Positions 38,562-52,619 are shown, counted from the first letter of the stretch. The stretch: 64,000 nucleotides of DNA from Apis mellifera (GCF_003254395.2 NC_037644.1:4163501-4227500), one strand, 5' to 3'. Numbers and translations are program-made. The notes: generated by a model from the sequence alone, not told the origin.

Positions 38562-41510
38562 TCATTCAAAGTTCATAATATAAACGAAATACAGTCCTAC
38601 GATAATAAGTAGTCCTTTGAGTAATATCATCAGTTCAAGCACCACATTTGTGCAATATTCAAAGTTGTTCAGTTTAAACTTTAACAAACAATTTAATCGC
38701 AATTAAATAAAACAATTTAATTAATTAATTTTCGTTAAGAAATGAATTGAAGTAGAAATAGAAAATAACAATAATAGAGAATGGTTTTAATTGTTTTTTA
38801 ATTTAAGTCTTAATTGACATTTTTATATATCAATTTTTGTACTATTTGATGAATTGATAAGATATATAATTTTGAGATATGTTACAAATATATTAATATT
38901 TGTTATTTTATATTTGTATATTTATATTATATATTAATATAAATAAAATAACGTAATTAAATGTAATAAATAATGTTATTTATATATAGATAATAATTTA
39001 TGTTATATGTTATATTCATTAAAAATGAGAAGTGAAATGTTCACATATTAAGAATATTTATACATTTATTAATTTCCGAGATATTTGATAAAAAAGTTCG
39101 TAAAAAAGTATATGATAAATATTGTTTGACATATGCAAAATTTTCTTTTAATTTATTTATATATTTATCATAATTTTATTTATTTTAGTAAATTTTATGC
39201 AATTTATTTCAATAGAAAGTAGAAATTGAGTCATTTTTCTCTTATGATTATTTCATTAAAATATATGTGACAAATAGTAATACTTTCGCGAAAACTTTAA
39301 CGAATCCTGTTAAATGTTTTATGAGATTAAATATTGAGCAAATTTGACAAGTTATGAAAAATAAACCATAATAGTACTCTTTACGATTCAATAAATTTTT
39401 CAGTTATCAAATTGATTTAAAACTTCTTTAATTCGAACGAAAGATTGAACACATTGATTGCACTTAGTACAGATTTTTATTATATTACGCATATATATTT
39501 ACATATCTTTTTTAGGTTAGATATTTATATATATTTGATTATTCTATATTTATTAGCTTGTTCTCTGAAATTCATTTTATTATATTCAGAAACAAAATAA
39601 ATATAGAATAAATAATTTATTTTCAAATTATAAATTGTATTAATATTCTAAGGTTCATATTTTTATTATTCTTTTAATTAAAAAAATTACAAAATAAACT
39701 GTAATAAATTTCTATTGAATAGATATAGATATATATAAACTTTAATTGTTACACTAATAACAGACATTAATTGCATAACATGACTCTAACGAAAATGAAC
39801 GACTGTTGTTGTGAAATGTTGTATAATATAACAAGCAATTTACGAAAATTTTCATTAATCTTATTACTATACATCTCAAAATTATAATGAACTATATATT
39901 ATTGTTTCATATTTTCACTAATACTATTCATTTCAAATAATTATTATAGAAAATAAAAAATTTGGAAACAATTTAATTTTCTTTTATTACTATTGTTGTA
40001 TTATTATTATTATTATTATATTTTATTATTTTTTATGTTACAATCTGAGTTTTGTAATATGATTATTTCAAATAATTTGTATTTTTATGTAAAATTTTCT
40101 ATATAAAAATGTTTCATATAAAAATTATATGATACAAAAGAAATATAATTTGGTATTAATAATTTTTTTGCAACTAAAGAATTTCAAAAATAAACAAAAA
40201 AAATTAGTTTTTTTTAATTTTTATTTTCCCTATAAAAAATCTATTAAATCACTTATGATAAAAAAATTATTTTATCTTGAATTTTGTAAAATTTATCATA
40301 TAAAAGATAAAAAATACACAAAGCTATATTCTTCTTCTCATGTTTTTATACCTTTCAAATAATAAATTTTATAAAATTCAAGTTAAAATATTTCTTAAAA
40401 TAATTTTTTATCTTATAGTTAAATTATTAAATAATAATTTTTAATGAAATAACAATATACATCGATTAAAAATATATATATATTAAAATTACATTAAAAA
40501 ATAAATTTGTATTAAAAAAATTATATCTATTTTATATATATGTTCATATAATAAATAACGAATTATTTAAAATGATCATGTTGTGAAATTTGCTTTGTAT
40601 ATTTTATAATGGTGATAAAAAAATCGTTAGAAACTATTTTAAGAATACTTTGTATCAAATTATTGATAAATAATGACTAATGATTTTACAATAAAGAAGT
40701 TATTTTAATGATCTATTAAAATTCTATTTTATACGTATTAATAAATTATTAATTAAAAACATAATGCAAATGATAATAAATATATTCAATTATCATATAG
40801 TTAATTAATAAATTTTATGATAATCATTTAAAATATAAATCTTTTTCTTCGTAATTATTTTACTAAATATAATTTTACTAAAATATAATTAAAAATTTAA
40901 AAAGTTTTTAACGATAAGTTATCTATTTTCTTTATTATTTATTAATAATTCATTTAGTTATATATATAACTATATTTAATAGTTTTTAAAATTTATATTC
41001 TAAATTGTACTAAATTTTCAAAATTTTTTGTCTTTAACAAATTATTATTATTATTATTTTTTAATATCTATTATTTCAATTTGTTTTAGAGAACTACAAT
41101 ATAATAGAACTATTAATAATATATATGTATAAATATGAAAAATTGATCGCAAATACTGTGATTCTAAATTCAATTCCGTATACTCATCTAATTGATCGAA
41201 GTTATTTTATCGCATGTCTACTGAAAACAAGATAGAAAATTTGAAATATTCCATATGGATTTTTAGTCGGCACACAATTTGAGCCAATAATGTTTTACAG
41301 AACTCTTTAGTTCTATACGATAACAATTAAAGATACCATGTTCCTTGTTACCATCGTAATATCTGTTATCAGTATTAAGGTAAAATTATCTTTTAATAAA
41401 ACTAAACGATCCGGCTTTGGTGGCGCTAAATTAACCATTACGTTATTGTTACTATCGAAAAAGGCCATTTCCTTTGCGACATGTATTTTAAAGCCATTAT
41501 TCCCATTGCT
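38562..41510 (+). repeat. Segment B, copy 1
   Basis: Matches 55,726-58,695 in direct orientation, from CATTCAAAGTTCATAATATA to the exon-like frame at its end. It follows A1 directly through the joint TTGTTTATTTTTCATTC. Differences from B2 include one-base indels and also plain substitutions. Confidence 0.93.
41313..41504 (-). CDS. Exon-like open frame at the end of segment B1, unrecognised
   Basis: A minus-strand open frame of 64 codons in a GC-elevated patch. The composition is protein-like (NGFKIHVAKEMAFFDSNNN, then NLAPPKPDRLVLLKD) and unlike the Lys/Ile/Tyr noise of neighbouring frames. The frame ends at TAG 41,313-41,315. Within it, TTACGATG is followed by GTAACA, a possible splice donor. 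The A2 junction lies immediately upstream, so any acceptor is lost. I do not recognise the family. It could be an internal exon, a pseudogene fragment or chance. Confidence 0.35.
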   Translation of the reverse strand, partial: GNNGFKIHVAKEMAFFDSNNNVMVNLAPPKPDRLVLLKDNFTLILITDITMVTRNMVSLIVIV

Positions 41511-44500
41511 TAAATATATTTTTTTAGATACAATTAAATAATAAATAATAAAAGTAATAATAGAATAATAATTGATATAGAGTTTCTAAATAATTTATCA
41601 AGTTTCTAAATATATATATTTCTGGTTAATATAGAAAAAGCAATTAAGATAATAAATTTTAAAAATAATCAATTACTTGAATTTGATTAGTAAATAAAAC
41701 AAAAAAAAAAAAAATTTATGTAAATAGAAGTAAAATTAATCTATATATTGGAAGATAACACTCGAAAATGAAACAATTATAATTTCGATACTATAGAACA
41801 AATTCTATTTTGATATTATTTAATGATTCAGATAAGAAAACAAAGATAGAGCTTTAATTCAAAGTTTAGATTTGTTTAGATCATAAGGACAGAATTTATT
41901 GGGATAGATCAAAAAAGCAATATTATATCTATATAAATCAAAATAAATGAATATATATAATTAATAGCAACATGTTGAAGTTATGTGAAAAAATTAATAT
42001 GTTTATAGAAATTCCAAAAAATCCTATAAAAGAAGCTATTTCAGTAAAGAATGAATAATAAACATTGTTTATGATAATAGAATTAAGATCAATTTTAAAA
42101 TGATATGATTAAATATGATATATGGATATTAACTGATCGAAGATAATAAAAATATCGTGATATACTTTAACAAATAAATATCTCTTTGATGGATCACTAA
42201 AAAAGAAAAATAAGATTAGCATTATTTAAAAAAATGGAAATTTACTTAAAAAAAAAGATTTTAATGTAATTTTGTATTTTTTATTAGCTCAATTCGAATA
42301 ATAATGAATATATATATATATTATAACAGTATACTTAAAAAAAAAATAAAAAATTTATGAAAATCCTAATACATTATAGATTCTAAAAAAATTAATTATT
42401 ATGAAAAATAATAGAAGATATTAAGTTAAAAATTATTATGCTGAAGGTATAAAGCATTGAAAATATATAAAATATTAATATAAATATAATAAATATTAGT
42501 TAGAAAGTTATATGTGTTTTAAATAAACTAAGAATAACATAAAAAAAACTATAAAATAAAAAAGTTTAATGCAAATGCATCAAATGCAAATCCATCTGTG
42601 CATTATAAAAGTTAAAGAAGAAATTTTCATATAACTATATATAAGATGATTTGATAATAACATCTATAAATATAAAAGAAATACAAAAATTTAAAAATTA
42701 AAATCAAGAGTTCGAAATTAAATATATAAGAAAAATTTATATTGTTTTTACATTGACTTTCAAAAGAGAATAACAATATTATTATAAAAATATATCAAGA
42801 ATTTATTGAACATTTTGATAATTGCTATGATTAGTACAAATGTGAAGATGAAAAATTCTAAGAAAATCTTAATAAATACAAAAATTAATAAATATAATAT
42901 AAATAAATATAAAATTAAATGTTTTTAAAAGATAAAAATAAAATTTCATATCAAATGTTAATATCTTTGGTTATAAATGTTCATTTAAGCAATATTAATA
43001 GTTAATACTTATATTATACTATATATAATATATATAATTTAATACAATAATTATAAATCAGAACATTGAACAACAGCGAAATATTTAACATTATCTAAAA
43101 AAGAATATTATATGACATATAAAATCAAAAAAAAATTCAAAGTTATGTGAATGCAGATTGGAATAAATTATAAAAGCAATAGGCATTTATATATAATGAA
43201 TTTAGTGTTCATTTTCAATCAAGCCTCAATTATATAAGAATTATATATTTTCATTGTATACAAAATACAGTATAAAAAATATAATATATAAAGAAAATTT
43301 AATATATAAAATTGATAATAATTATTAGATATAATATATATATAATATATATAAAAGATATTAAAAAAAAGGATCCAAACAATAAAAAATTTTAAATATT
43401 TGCCAAAAGAAACAAAAAAAATGTTCAATCAACATAAATCCTACAGTCAATTCTTTCCATATAAAATCAATTTTACGAATTCGATATTGTGAATGAATTT
43501 CATTGTTGAAATTCATAAATAAAGAAAATAATAAAAATTTATTCAGAGATAGAGTTTAAAGGTATCAATATAAAATTATTTATTAATATTATTATTAAAA
43601 TTATTATTAATATTATTATTAAAATTATTATTAACTGAGATTTCATAGATGGAAAGGAAATAAAAAATTTCTTTTGTTACAATCCGATACTTCTTTCATT
43701 ATAATGCAAAATTTATATCTTCATGTCATAGATCGTTATATCTTCAAATATAATATTGAATTGATAACTTTTGAATGTATTTGAATGTATTTTTAAATCA
43801 ATCTCTGTTTATATTCAAGGTATTGCAAAAAAATTCATTTATAATAAAAAATCGATTTTACATCGAAAGGATTAATTGCAAAACACATATGATGATATTT
43901 TTTGTTTCTTTTAATAAATAAGTCATTAAAATCTTAAAAAAATTTTTTTTGAGATTCATAATATAAATATATTATGATATCGAACAAATAAGAAATTTTT
44001 CATAAAATTTAAATAAAATATTTAGAAATAACGATTTTCAATGAAACTGTACTCAAAAACTTGGAAAAAATGCAATTTTTTATAAAAACAAAATATATTG
44101 ATAATATACATAAGATACATTTTATACATAAGATATTTGAAAGATATGTATGTTATAAAGTATAATTATTTATGTACATTAAATTTTATTTATAAGCAAA
44201 TATATTAAATTATATTTGTTTAAACTTTAATTTTAAAGAGGAGTGTTGAAAAAACTAAATTTTTTTATTTATATAAAATTGAAGTATAAATTTCGAGAGT
44301 TATCAAATTGCCGATTATCATTGTTTGGTATTATTTAATATTGGTTACAGTTACGGTTTTTCAACATAAAATCAATAATATTGAATTTCAAAATATCATA
44401 GTCAAACTATAAATGCGTAAATAAATTATATACAAATTAGTTTTTCCAACACAAATAAGTTTTCCAACACAAATGAAATAAAAAATAATTTATTTTTTAA

Positions 44501-45277
44501 AATAGTAAATATAAATGCAATTGTTTGCTTTATATATGTATTATATAATATTTTTTTAAATTAAAACTTAAAAGAATTTTAAACTAATATAAAGTAAAAT
44601 TTTTTTTAAATAATCAAATCTGCTACTTGGAGTATTATAAGATAATTATAAGAAAATTAGATTTAACTGATTTTTTCAACTGATATATAGCTGATAATAT
44701 ATAATAATAATATAATATTTAATAATAATTAAAATATTTTTTAATTAGAAATACTTATGAATAAAATAATTTATTTTATAAACATCTTATTTTATAAATA
44801 TTCTTATTTTTGAAATAAATTTATTTATTTCTTTATTTATTACTTAGAATTTTATTTAGAATTATTCTAAATTTTTTTAATATTATCTAATAAAAAGAAT
44901 TTAATTCTATTTATAAATATCGATTAATATTGATATTGATTAACTACTTAATTTTTAAAGAAACTTGACTTCTCAATAATTATTTTTTGACATTAAAATT
45001 CAATTAATTATATAAAATAAAATGTTTAAAAATGAAAATTAAAAATTATTGTGATTTTTATTTTAAATTATTCGAAAAAATTGTTAAAATAAAAAAACAT
45101 ATAAAGTTATATAAAAAATTTATTATTTGTATTATTATTTCTTAAAATAATCAAAATTTATATCAAATTTATAATAAATTTATATGCTAAAAAAATTTAA
45201 AAGAATAAAAAAGTTATTTTTTCTTTGCGTTAAAAGGAATATATCAACTTAACAATAAACATCAAAATTTAATATTT
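41511..45277 (+). repeat. Segment A, copy 2
   Basis: Second copy of 34,742-38,553. The joint with B1 (CCCATTGCT then TAAATATATT) has at most one base of overlap. The copy is about 45 bases shorter, nearly all from scattered one-base losses. At its right end AATATTTG passes into the palindrome instead of into B. Confidence 0.93.
41990..43185 (+). pseudogene. copia RT/RNase H fragment inside segment A2
   Basis: Duplicate of the 35.2-36.5 kb remnant. The RT catalytic block is further broken by one-base losses around 42,629 and 42,645, while the RNase H word NADW is kept at 43,150-43,161. The extra frame breaks are all one-base and may be consensus errors. Confidence 0.75.
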
Positions 45278-45416
45278 GAATGAACAAATGGTACTTTAAT
45301 TTTGCTGCTAATTGATGACTGTAATGATTCTTTGACTGTAATTGTATTTTAATACAAATTATCATTACTGAATTTTATTTAATCTTGTATTTTATTTCTA
45401 TTCTAACTGATCTGAT

Positions 45417-45650
45417 TTAAAAAAAACTATCGCGGCTTTGATTTTTTTTTTTAATCATTACTTTTTGTGAAATGCGAGCTAAGAAAAGATTAAAGATATC
45501 CGTAATCATGTTGGAGAATGATTCCAAAGGATATTCCAAATGTCCCTCATGGAAGAGATCAGGATCTTTGCGCTCGTTTTTCACGACCTTATATCGTAAG
45601 GCATGCAAATGATGGAGGGTGTATGTGTGTATATCTCTGTTTAGATTGAG
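45417..45650 (-). CDS. Exon-like open frame near the outer edge of P, unrecognised
   Basis: A minus-strand frame open for about 78 codons with mixed, protein-like composition (HALRYKVVKNERKDPDLFHE, then LEYPLESFSNMITDIFNLF) in a GC-elevated patch. It has no good ATG start, so an internal exon is more plausible than a complete gene. The mirror copy at 55,345-55,585 (+) is broken by one-base indels (GTGAAAAACGAG against GTGAAAACGAG, for example). No family recognised. Confidence 0.3.
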   Translation of the reverse strand, partial: LNLNRDIHTYTLHHLHALRYKVVKNERKDPDLFHEGHLEYPLESFSNMITDIFNLFLARISQKVMIKKKNQSRDSFF

Positions 45651-45659
45651 GATTTAGAA

Positions 45660-47040
45660 AGCATTAAAGATTGTACGTGCTTGTAATTATTATTAGAATA
45701 AATTATTGAAAAATACTCAATGTTATTGAAAATAGAATCGAAGCTAACCGCTACATCTTGGATTATATTGATTATAATTTAATAAATAATTTCAATTGAT
45801 ATTTTTTATATCAACATTTTATATTGTTTTGGTGATTAAAATAAATACTCCTAAAAATGTTCTATTCATATATTAACATCTTACATGATATAAATGTAGC
45901 AATATATATGAATATAATAATTACTAATATAAATTGATTCATTTAATTGTTTAAATCTTTCGAATAATATTAACAATTTACAGCTATTCGTAATATATCA
46001 TAATCATTAAGATAGATAAGATTAAAAATCCAAATTTAAAAAAAAATTTATAGAAACTTTTAGAAATGATTGTAAAGATATTAACTATTAATAAAAAAAA
46101 TTAATAATCAAGTTGTCAAAATTAATAAATATAGCTATAAAAGAAAATGATAAATACATGAATAAAAATAGAATTAATTTTTTGCTGGTAGATATTATTG
46201 CAAATATACATTATAAAATATAATTTAAGTTCTATATTGCAATTCTATATTGCAGTACAAAATAAATATATAAAGTTTAATGATTTCATAATTATTTTTA
46301 TATAAATTAAATATAAATAAGTTACAATTAAGATGTTCGTATATTTACAATAAATTAAAAAATTAAATGTTTTTTATAATGTTCAATTATATTAAAAATG
46401 ATTACAAATTAAAGTATTATAAAGATAATTATATTCAGAAATCAATTTTTAATTAAAAAATATTATAAGTAATAGATAAAATACCAATCATTTTGACTCA
46501 ATAAATAATGTTATTATTTATATATTTCTTTACAATTTATATTTATATTCAACAACTATTTTTTATTATTTTAAGTTTTCAAAATTTAAAAAATTTTGAA
46601 ATATTATTAATTTATAATTTATATTATAATTTATTAATTTTTACTTTATTACAAGACAAAATATGACGTCGAATACGAATATACACATAGATATATAGTA
46701 TATAGAGTACACATGTAAAATATAAGAGTAGAAATATGAACATTAAAATTTTGATGTACACTATATTAATAATTTTGACAATGATGAACATTATTTAATA
46801 TATGACAATTAGAACATTATCTTTAACAATTATTATTGATAGGGATTTTTCTTTTATTAATATTATTCGATATTAGAATATTTTCGATTTCTAATAGAAA
46901 AATAAAGTTTTAGGCATTTTATTAAAAAAAAAATTGAGAATTTATAAATTTAATTTATTTTGAATTTTTAATAAAATAAAAAAATAAATTATCCTATAAT
47001 CAATTTTAATATTCTATTATCATATTAATATTCAATTATA
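45660..47040. other. AT-rich interior of P
   Basis: No gene or recognisable element; it has a mirror copy in P'. Confidence 0.65.
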
Positions 47041-47048
<8 letters not shown>

Positions 47049-47084
<36 letters not shown>

Positions 47085-47129
47085 TATATAATTTAATATT
47101 CTATTATCATATAATATCAATTATATAAA

Positions 47130-47175
<46 letters not shown>
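47049..47175. repeat. Paired (TA)n microsatellites in P
   Basis: Two TA runs separated by about 50 bases that themselves contain repeated words (ATTCTATTATCATATAAT). This suggests that a unit of some 85 bases with a TA core was tandemly duplicated. Confidence 0.85.
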
Positions 47176-47179
<4 letters not shown>

Positions 47180-47943
47180 TTTATAATATATTATCAATCT
47201 CTAAATATTCTAAATTAATATTAATATTAAATAATGATTTGAAATATTTTTCTCGACTATGATATAATAAAAAAAAGCGAGATTAATAATTTAAAAAGAT
47301 ATATAAGATCCGATAGCAAATATAATTAAAATTTTGTGAAGATTTGAAAGAAAAGAGTAAGTTATAAATAATATAATGTAATCATGAAGGCATTACGATT
47401 ATGTGGGTCAAAAAGTATTATTTGCATATGTGAATATTACAAAAACAAGATAAATCTGTTTTGTGTAATTACAATTTTTTTATTTTATTTTACATATTTA
47501 TATTTGCATATTAATAAATTTCTATTAATTTTAATATAATTCTAATTTATTTTCCTCAAAAGTTATAGAATCCATAATATTATATTTATGAAATTTTTTA
47601 AATTTTTAATTTGATTTATTATTATTATTTTCAAATTCTCTTATATTATATGCCAAAATAAAATATATTCGTTCCTTTCTATAAAATCGTATTTTAATCA
47701 TATCGATTTTTAAAAAATTTATTAGCAAAAATTCGAAAGAATTCGAAAGAATTCGAAAATGAAATTCCAACATTTGTGAACATAATATATTAATATATTG
47801 CTCATGAATATATCATTAATAAATATCATTGTATATCATATAGAATATATCATTAATAAAAAAAGAAATGATTAAAATCATAGAATGTGAATAAGAAAAA
47901 TAAGAATTTCTTATGTATATTTACAATAAATTAATTTTGAAAT

Positions 47944-48375
47944 CTATATCAACAAAATGTAATGAATCAATCGATATCTGATATTAAACGCATTACATAC
48001 GATATTTATAAGGCGCGATATTACATACGAAGCGTCGTCGATACAAAAGTAACATTTCGCAAAGCAAAATCGCTTATAAGCCTCGAATAATATTCCAGAA
48101 CTGGTTGACGTTCTTTGTCTGCACACATTTAATTTTAATAGAATCCGGATCAAAGAGAATCAAGGGTCTAACTATTAGGAACCTAACAACGTGTTCTGTT
48201 ACACTAAACCAGCCCATATCGCTTCTAGAGAATCGATGTCTCATATAATGGGAAAACTGGGAATATTAATCTTCTTGGCCATGATATCAAGATTATAGAT
48301 ATTTTTTTGCTGAACAGGTTTAGATTTACCGTTCATCTCTAAAAGTAGATTTTTTGTCTTATGCGATGATAGACA
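47944..48375. other. GC-elevated patch in P with weak coding potential
   Basis: CpG-containing sequence at about 47,990-48,240. A minus-strand frame of 69 codons ends in it at 47,944. Its mirror at 52,620-53,002 keeps only 61 codons with a changed N-terminal half, so the frame is not conserved between arms. The function is unknown. Confidence 0.3.
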
Positions 48376-49299
48376 AAAGATAGAAACAAATTTGCTCTTT
48401 ATTAATATTGACGACATAAATATGATTATTTTAAAAAGAAAAAAAATTATGCTGATATAACTTTGAATTTATTTATGAATAAATTAATGGAAATATTTAT
48501 AAATTTTTTATTATATAAATATAAATTTTTATTAAAAATAATGAAACATTTACTTAAATTGATCAAACAATTTATCAATAATAATAATTATCTATTAGAA
48601 ATCATCTATTGTCTGCAGGCTTAATAGTTATTATTTAAATATTCGTATTGTTAAAATTAATTGTTTATATTTTTAAAAATAAATTCTTATAAACTTTTAT
48701 GTTTTTCTGTGTCTAAATTTACCACATTGATATTAAGATACACTTTGCATAATTTATTAAATTAATTCTAACAAATTATGATTTTTTTCTTTTATAAGTA
48801 AATATAATATTGATTATAAAAAATTAAAGAATAAAAAATTTCTATGAAAATTTAATTAAAAAAAATTAATCTAATGCGGATGTTTATGCAAATTCATATT
48901 TTTATAAATACATTAAAAAAAAAATGGAAATAAAAATTTATTTCATTTCTAAATGATGTATATTAAGTATTTTTATTTATTATTACGATGTCTTTTATAT
49001 TTTTGCAAAATATTATGCATATTCTGACATTTTATACATTTTGAAGATCTCATAAATATATGAAAATTCGCAATATAATTATGAGCATATATAAAGAAAA
49101 AATTTTAAATATAATTATTCTTTTAAAATTTATTTTCATCAATTACAATGAAATATATAAAAATAATATAATTTGAATATATTAAAGTTTTATCCTATCT
49201 TTTCAATTTTTTATTTTTTATTTTATTTACTTTCTGATTCAAATTTTTTTTATAATGAAAAAAAGAAATACAGAAAATCGTCAACAACAGACAAATAAT

Positions 49300-49560
49300 C
49301 ATTTAATTGATTAACGCTACATGATAACAATTGTTTTCGTTTTATTATCCAGTGAGATAAAATACAAACGACTACTGGCGAATCAGAATTATATAAGTTT
49401 CGACGAAGTTAGAACGATGAAATTTTACGACAACAAGAGAGAAGACTAAGGCGAGAAGGGAGTTCCGAAGAAATCGAAACCGTTTTACGGGAATGACAAA
49501 GTGGATTGTAGGTTTCGACAAGATGAAACGAGATATATTTAAACAATGAGGAAGATATTC
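49300..49560. other. GC-elevated island in P
   Basis: A strongly non-AT patch (for example GGCGAGAAGGGAGTTCCG at about 49,451-49,468). Mirror copy at 51,420-51,640. Between arms this patch differs mostly by one-base indels, so any open frame is unreliable. Confidence 0.4.
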
Positions 49561-50490
49561 TGATACGAAAAAAATTTGAGAAAAGATCTTAAAATTTATA
49601 TGCTTCTAATATCTATTTAATAGTAATAAAATGATATGTTACAATAAAATTAATTAAATAAGTTATGAAATAATTAAATCATTTTCATCAATCTCTTAAG
49701 AAATAAAATTATGATATTTGATTATAATTTATAAAATAAATGTAAGATTAAATTTATTTATGTTAAACTAAAAATTATTTTCATTATTTCCAATATGAAA
49801 ATTAGTTTGAAATAAATATGATTTATTTTTAAATTAATATGTATATTAATTAATCAAAACAATTGAAAACTTCAAATTCAACTAAATTTGATGGAAAATT
49901 TATTACAATAATATTTTATAATAAAATAGAAAAAAAAGGAAAAAAGATTTAATTTAAATTATTAAAAATATATTTAAAGAATTTTTTTATGATAATAATT
50001 TATATTACTTATATAATTATTTTAAAATTTAAATTAATAAAAATTAAATTATTTTATATTAAAATATAAATTGATTAAAATAAAAATATTCGTTAATTTA
50101 TTTACTTTCGTATTTTAAAGTAACATTGATGAAAACTTCTAGGCAATTGGATTAATAATTGATTTTCTATTTTCAAGATTTTATTGCATATAATATTTTA
50201 ATAATTAATTCAATAATTAATACATTATATGTATTTATATATTTATTAAAAACATTTATTTTCAAATTCAAATCTTTATACTTGTATACTTTTATACTTT
50301 TATTGCTTTTTTCGATTAAATTCTAATTTGTTAAAATCCAATCAAATAATCTTTATCTTGATTTTATTTCAGATTTCCAATTCCAAAATTCCGCTGGAGT
50401 ATTATGAACATAGTTTCATCATATGTCAATATATATATCCTGCATTTGACAGAAACTTAATTGTTTAAAAACTAACAAAACATAAATGTA

Positions 50491-50504
50491 TTCTCTCGAG
50501 AGAA
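50491..50504. other. Centre of the palindrome, no spacer
   Basis: TTCTCTCGAGAGAA is perfectly self-complementary, and the arms start directly on both sides of the 50,497/50,498 bond. Confidence 0.95.
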
Positions 50505-51419
50505 TACATTATGTTTGTTAGTTTACAATTAAGTTTCTGTCATGAGGATATAATATAGAACATATGATGAAACTATTTATAATACTCACAGCGGAATTTT
50601 GAAATTGGAAATCTGAAATAAAATCAAGATAAAGATTATTTGATTGATTTTAACAAAATTTAGATTTAATCGAAAAAGCAATAAAAGTATAAAAGTATAA
50701 AGTATAAAGATTTTGAATTGAAAAATAAATGTTTTTAAATAAATATAAAATACATATAAATGTATTAATTATTGAATTAATTATTAAATATTATATGCAA
50801 TAAAATCTTGAAAATAGAAAATCAATATTAATCAATTGCCTAGAAGTTTTCATCATGTTACTTTAAATACAAGTATAATAAATTACGATATTTTTATTTT
50901 AATCAATTTATATTTTTAATATAAATATAATTTAATTTTTATTAATTTAAATTTTAAATAATTATATAATAATATATAATTATTATCATAAAAAATTTCT
51001 TTAAATATATTTTAATAATTTAATTAAATCTTTTTTCCTTTTGTTTCTATTTTAATTATGAAAATATTATTGTAATAAATTTCCATCAAATTTAGTTGAA
51101 TTTGAAGTTTTCATTGTTTTTGATTAATTAATATACATATTAATTAAAATATTAAATCATATTTATTTTCAACTAATTTCATATTGGAAATATATGAAAA
51201 TATATTTTTAGTTTTAACATAAATTAAATTTATCTTACATTTATTTATAAATATAATCAAATATCATATTTTATTCTTAAGAGATTTGATGAAAATGATT
51301 TAATTATTTCATAATTATTTAATTAATTTATTGTAACATATTATTTTATTACATTAAATAGATATTAGAAGCATAAAATTTTAAATCTTTTCTCAAATTT
51401 TTTTCGATCAGAATTCTTC

Positions 51420-51640
51420 CTCATTGTTTAAATATATCTCGTTTCATCTTGTCGAAACTCCATCACTTGTCATTCCGTAAACGGTTTCGATTTCTTCGGA
51501 ACTCCCTTCTCGCCTTAGTCTTCTTCTCTTTGTCGTAAATTTCATCGTCTAACTTCGTCGAAACTTTATCAATTCTGATCGCAGTAGTCGTTTGTATTTT
51601 ATCTCACTTGGATAATAAACGAAACAATTTTATCATGTAG
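51420..51640. other. GC-elevated island in P' (mirror of 49.3-49.6 kb)
   Basis: Shares the block GGAACTCCCTTCTCGCC with the P island in inverse orientation. Confidence 0.4.
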
Positions 51641-52619
51641 CGTAATAATTAAATGAATTATTTGTCTGTGTGACGATTTCTGTTATTTCTTTTTTTTCAT
51701 TATAAAAAATATTTGAATCGAAAGTAAAATAAAATAAAAAAATAAAAAATTGAAAAGATAGGATAAAACTTTATATATTCAATTATATTATTTTTATATA
51801 TTTTCATTGTATTGATGAAAATAAATTTTAAAAGAATAATTTATTTAAATTTTTTCTTTATAATATGCTCATAATTATATTGCGAATTTTCATATATTTA
51901 TGAGATCTTCAAATGTATAAGAATGTACAGAATATGCATAATATTATGCAAAAATATATAAAACATCGTAATAATAAAATAAAATACTTAATATACATCA
52001 TTTAGAAAATGAAATAAATTTTTATTTCCATTTTTTTTTTAATGTATTTATAAAAATATGAATTTGCATAAACATCCGCAGTTTAGATTAATTTTTTTAA
52101 TTAAATTTTCATAGTTTTTTTATTCTCTAATTTTTTATAATCAAATATTATATTTACTTATAAAAGAAAAAAATCATAATTTGTTAGAATTATTATAATA
52201 AATTATGCAAAGTGTATCTTAATATATCAATGTGGTAAATTTTAGACACAGAAAAAACATAAAAGTTATAAGAATTTATTTTTAAAAATATAAACAATTA
52301 ATTTTAACAATACGAATATTTATAAATAACTAATTAAGCCTGCAGACAATAGATGATTTCTAATAGATAATTATTATTATTGATAACAATTGTTTGATCA
52401 AATTTTAAGTAATATGTTTCATTATTTTATAATTAAAAATTTATATTTATATAATAAAAAATTTATAAATATTTCCATTAAATTTATTCATTAAATAAAT
52501 TTCAAAGTTATATCAGCATAATTTTTTTTCTTTTTAAAAATAATCATATTTATCGTCAATCATTAATATAAGAGCAAATTTGTTTTCTATCTTTTGTCTA
52601 TCATCGCATAAGACAAAAA

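Larger units (their letters stand above)
45278..50497 (+). repeat. Left arm (P) of a 10.45-kb palindrome
   Basis: Pairs with 50,498-55,730 as reverse complement from outer end (GAATGAACAAATGGTAC) to centre (TTCTCTC|GAGAGAA). Mirror landmarks: the exon-like patch at 45.4-45.6 kb, two AT microsatellites at 47.05-47.17 kb, the GC-richer patch at 48.0-48.4 kb and the island at 49.3-49.6 kb. Arms differ mainly by one-base indels. Confidence 0.95.

Noticed and set aside
40129..40362. Lys/Phe-rich frame in B1, also at 57,332-57,586 in B2
   Set aside because: Open in both copies but with different ends and AT-driven composition; no domain features.
47944..48153. 69-codon frame in P with a 61-codon partner in P'
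   Set aside because: The two arms encode different sequences after the first residues, so no protein is conserved. Retained only as a composition patch.
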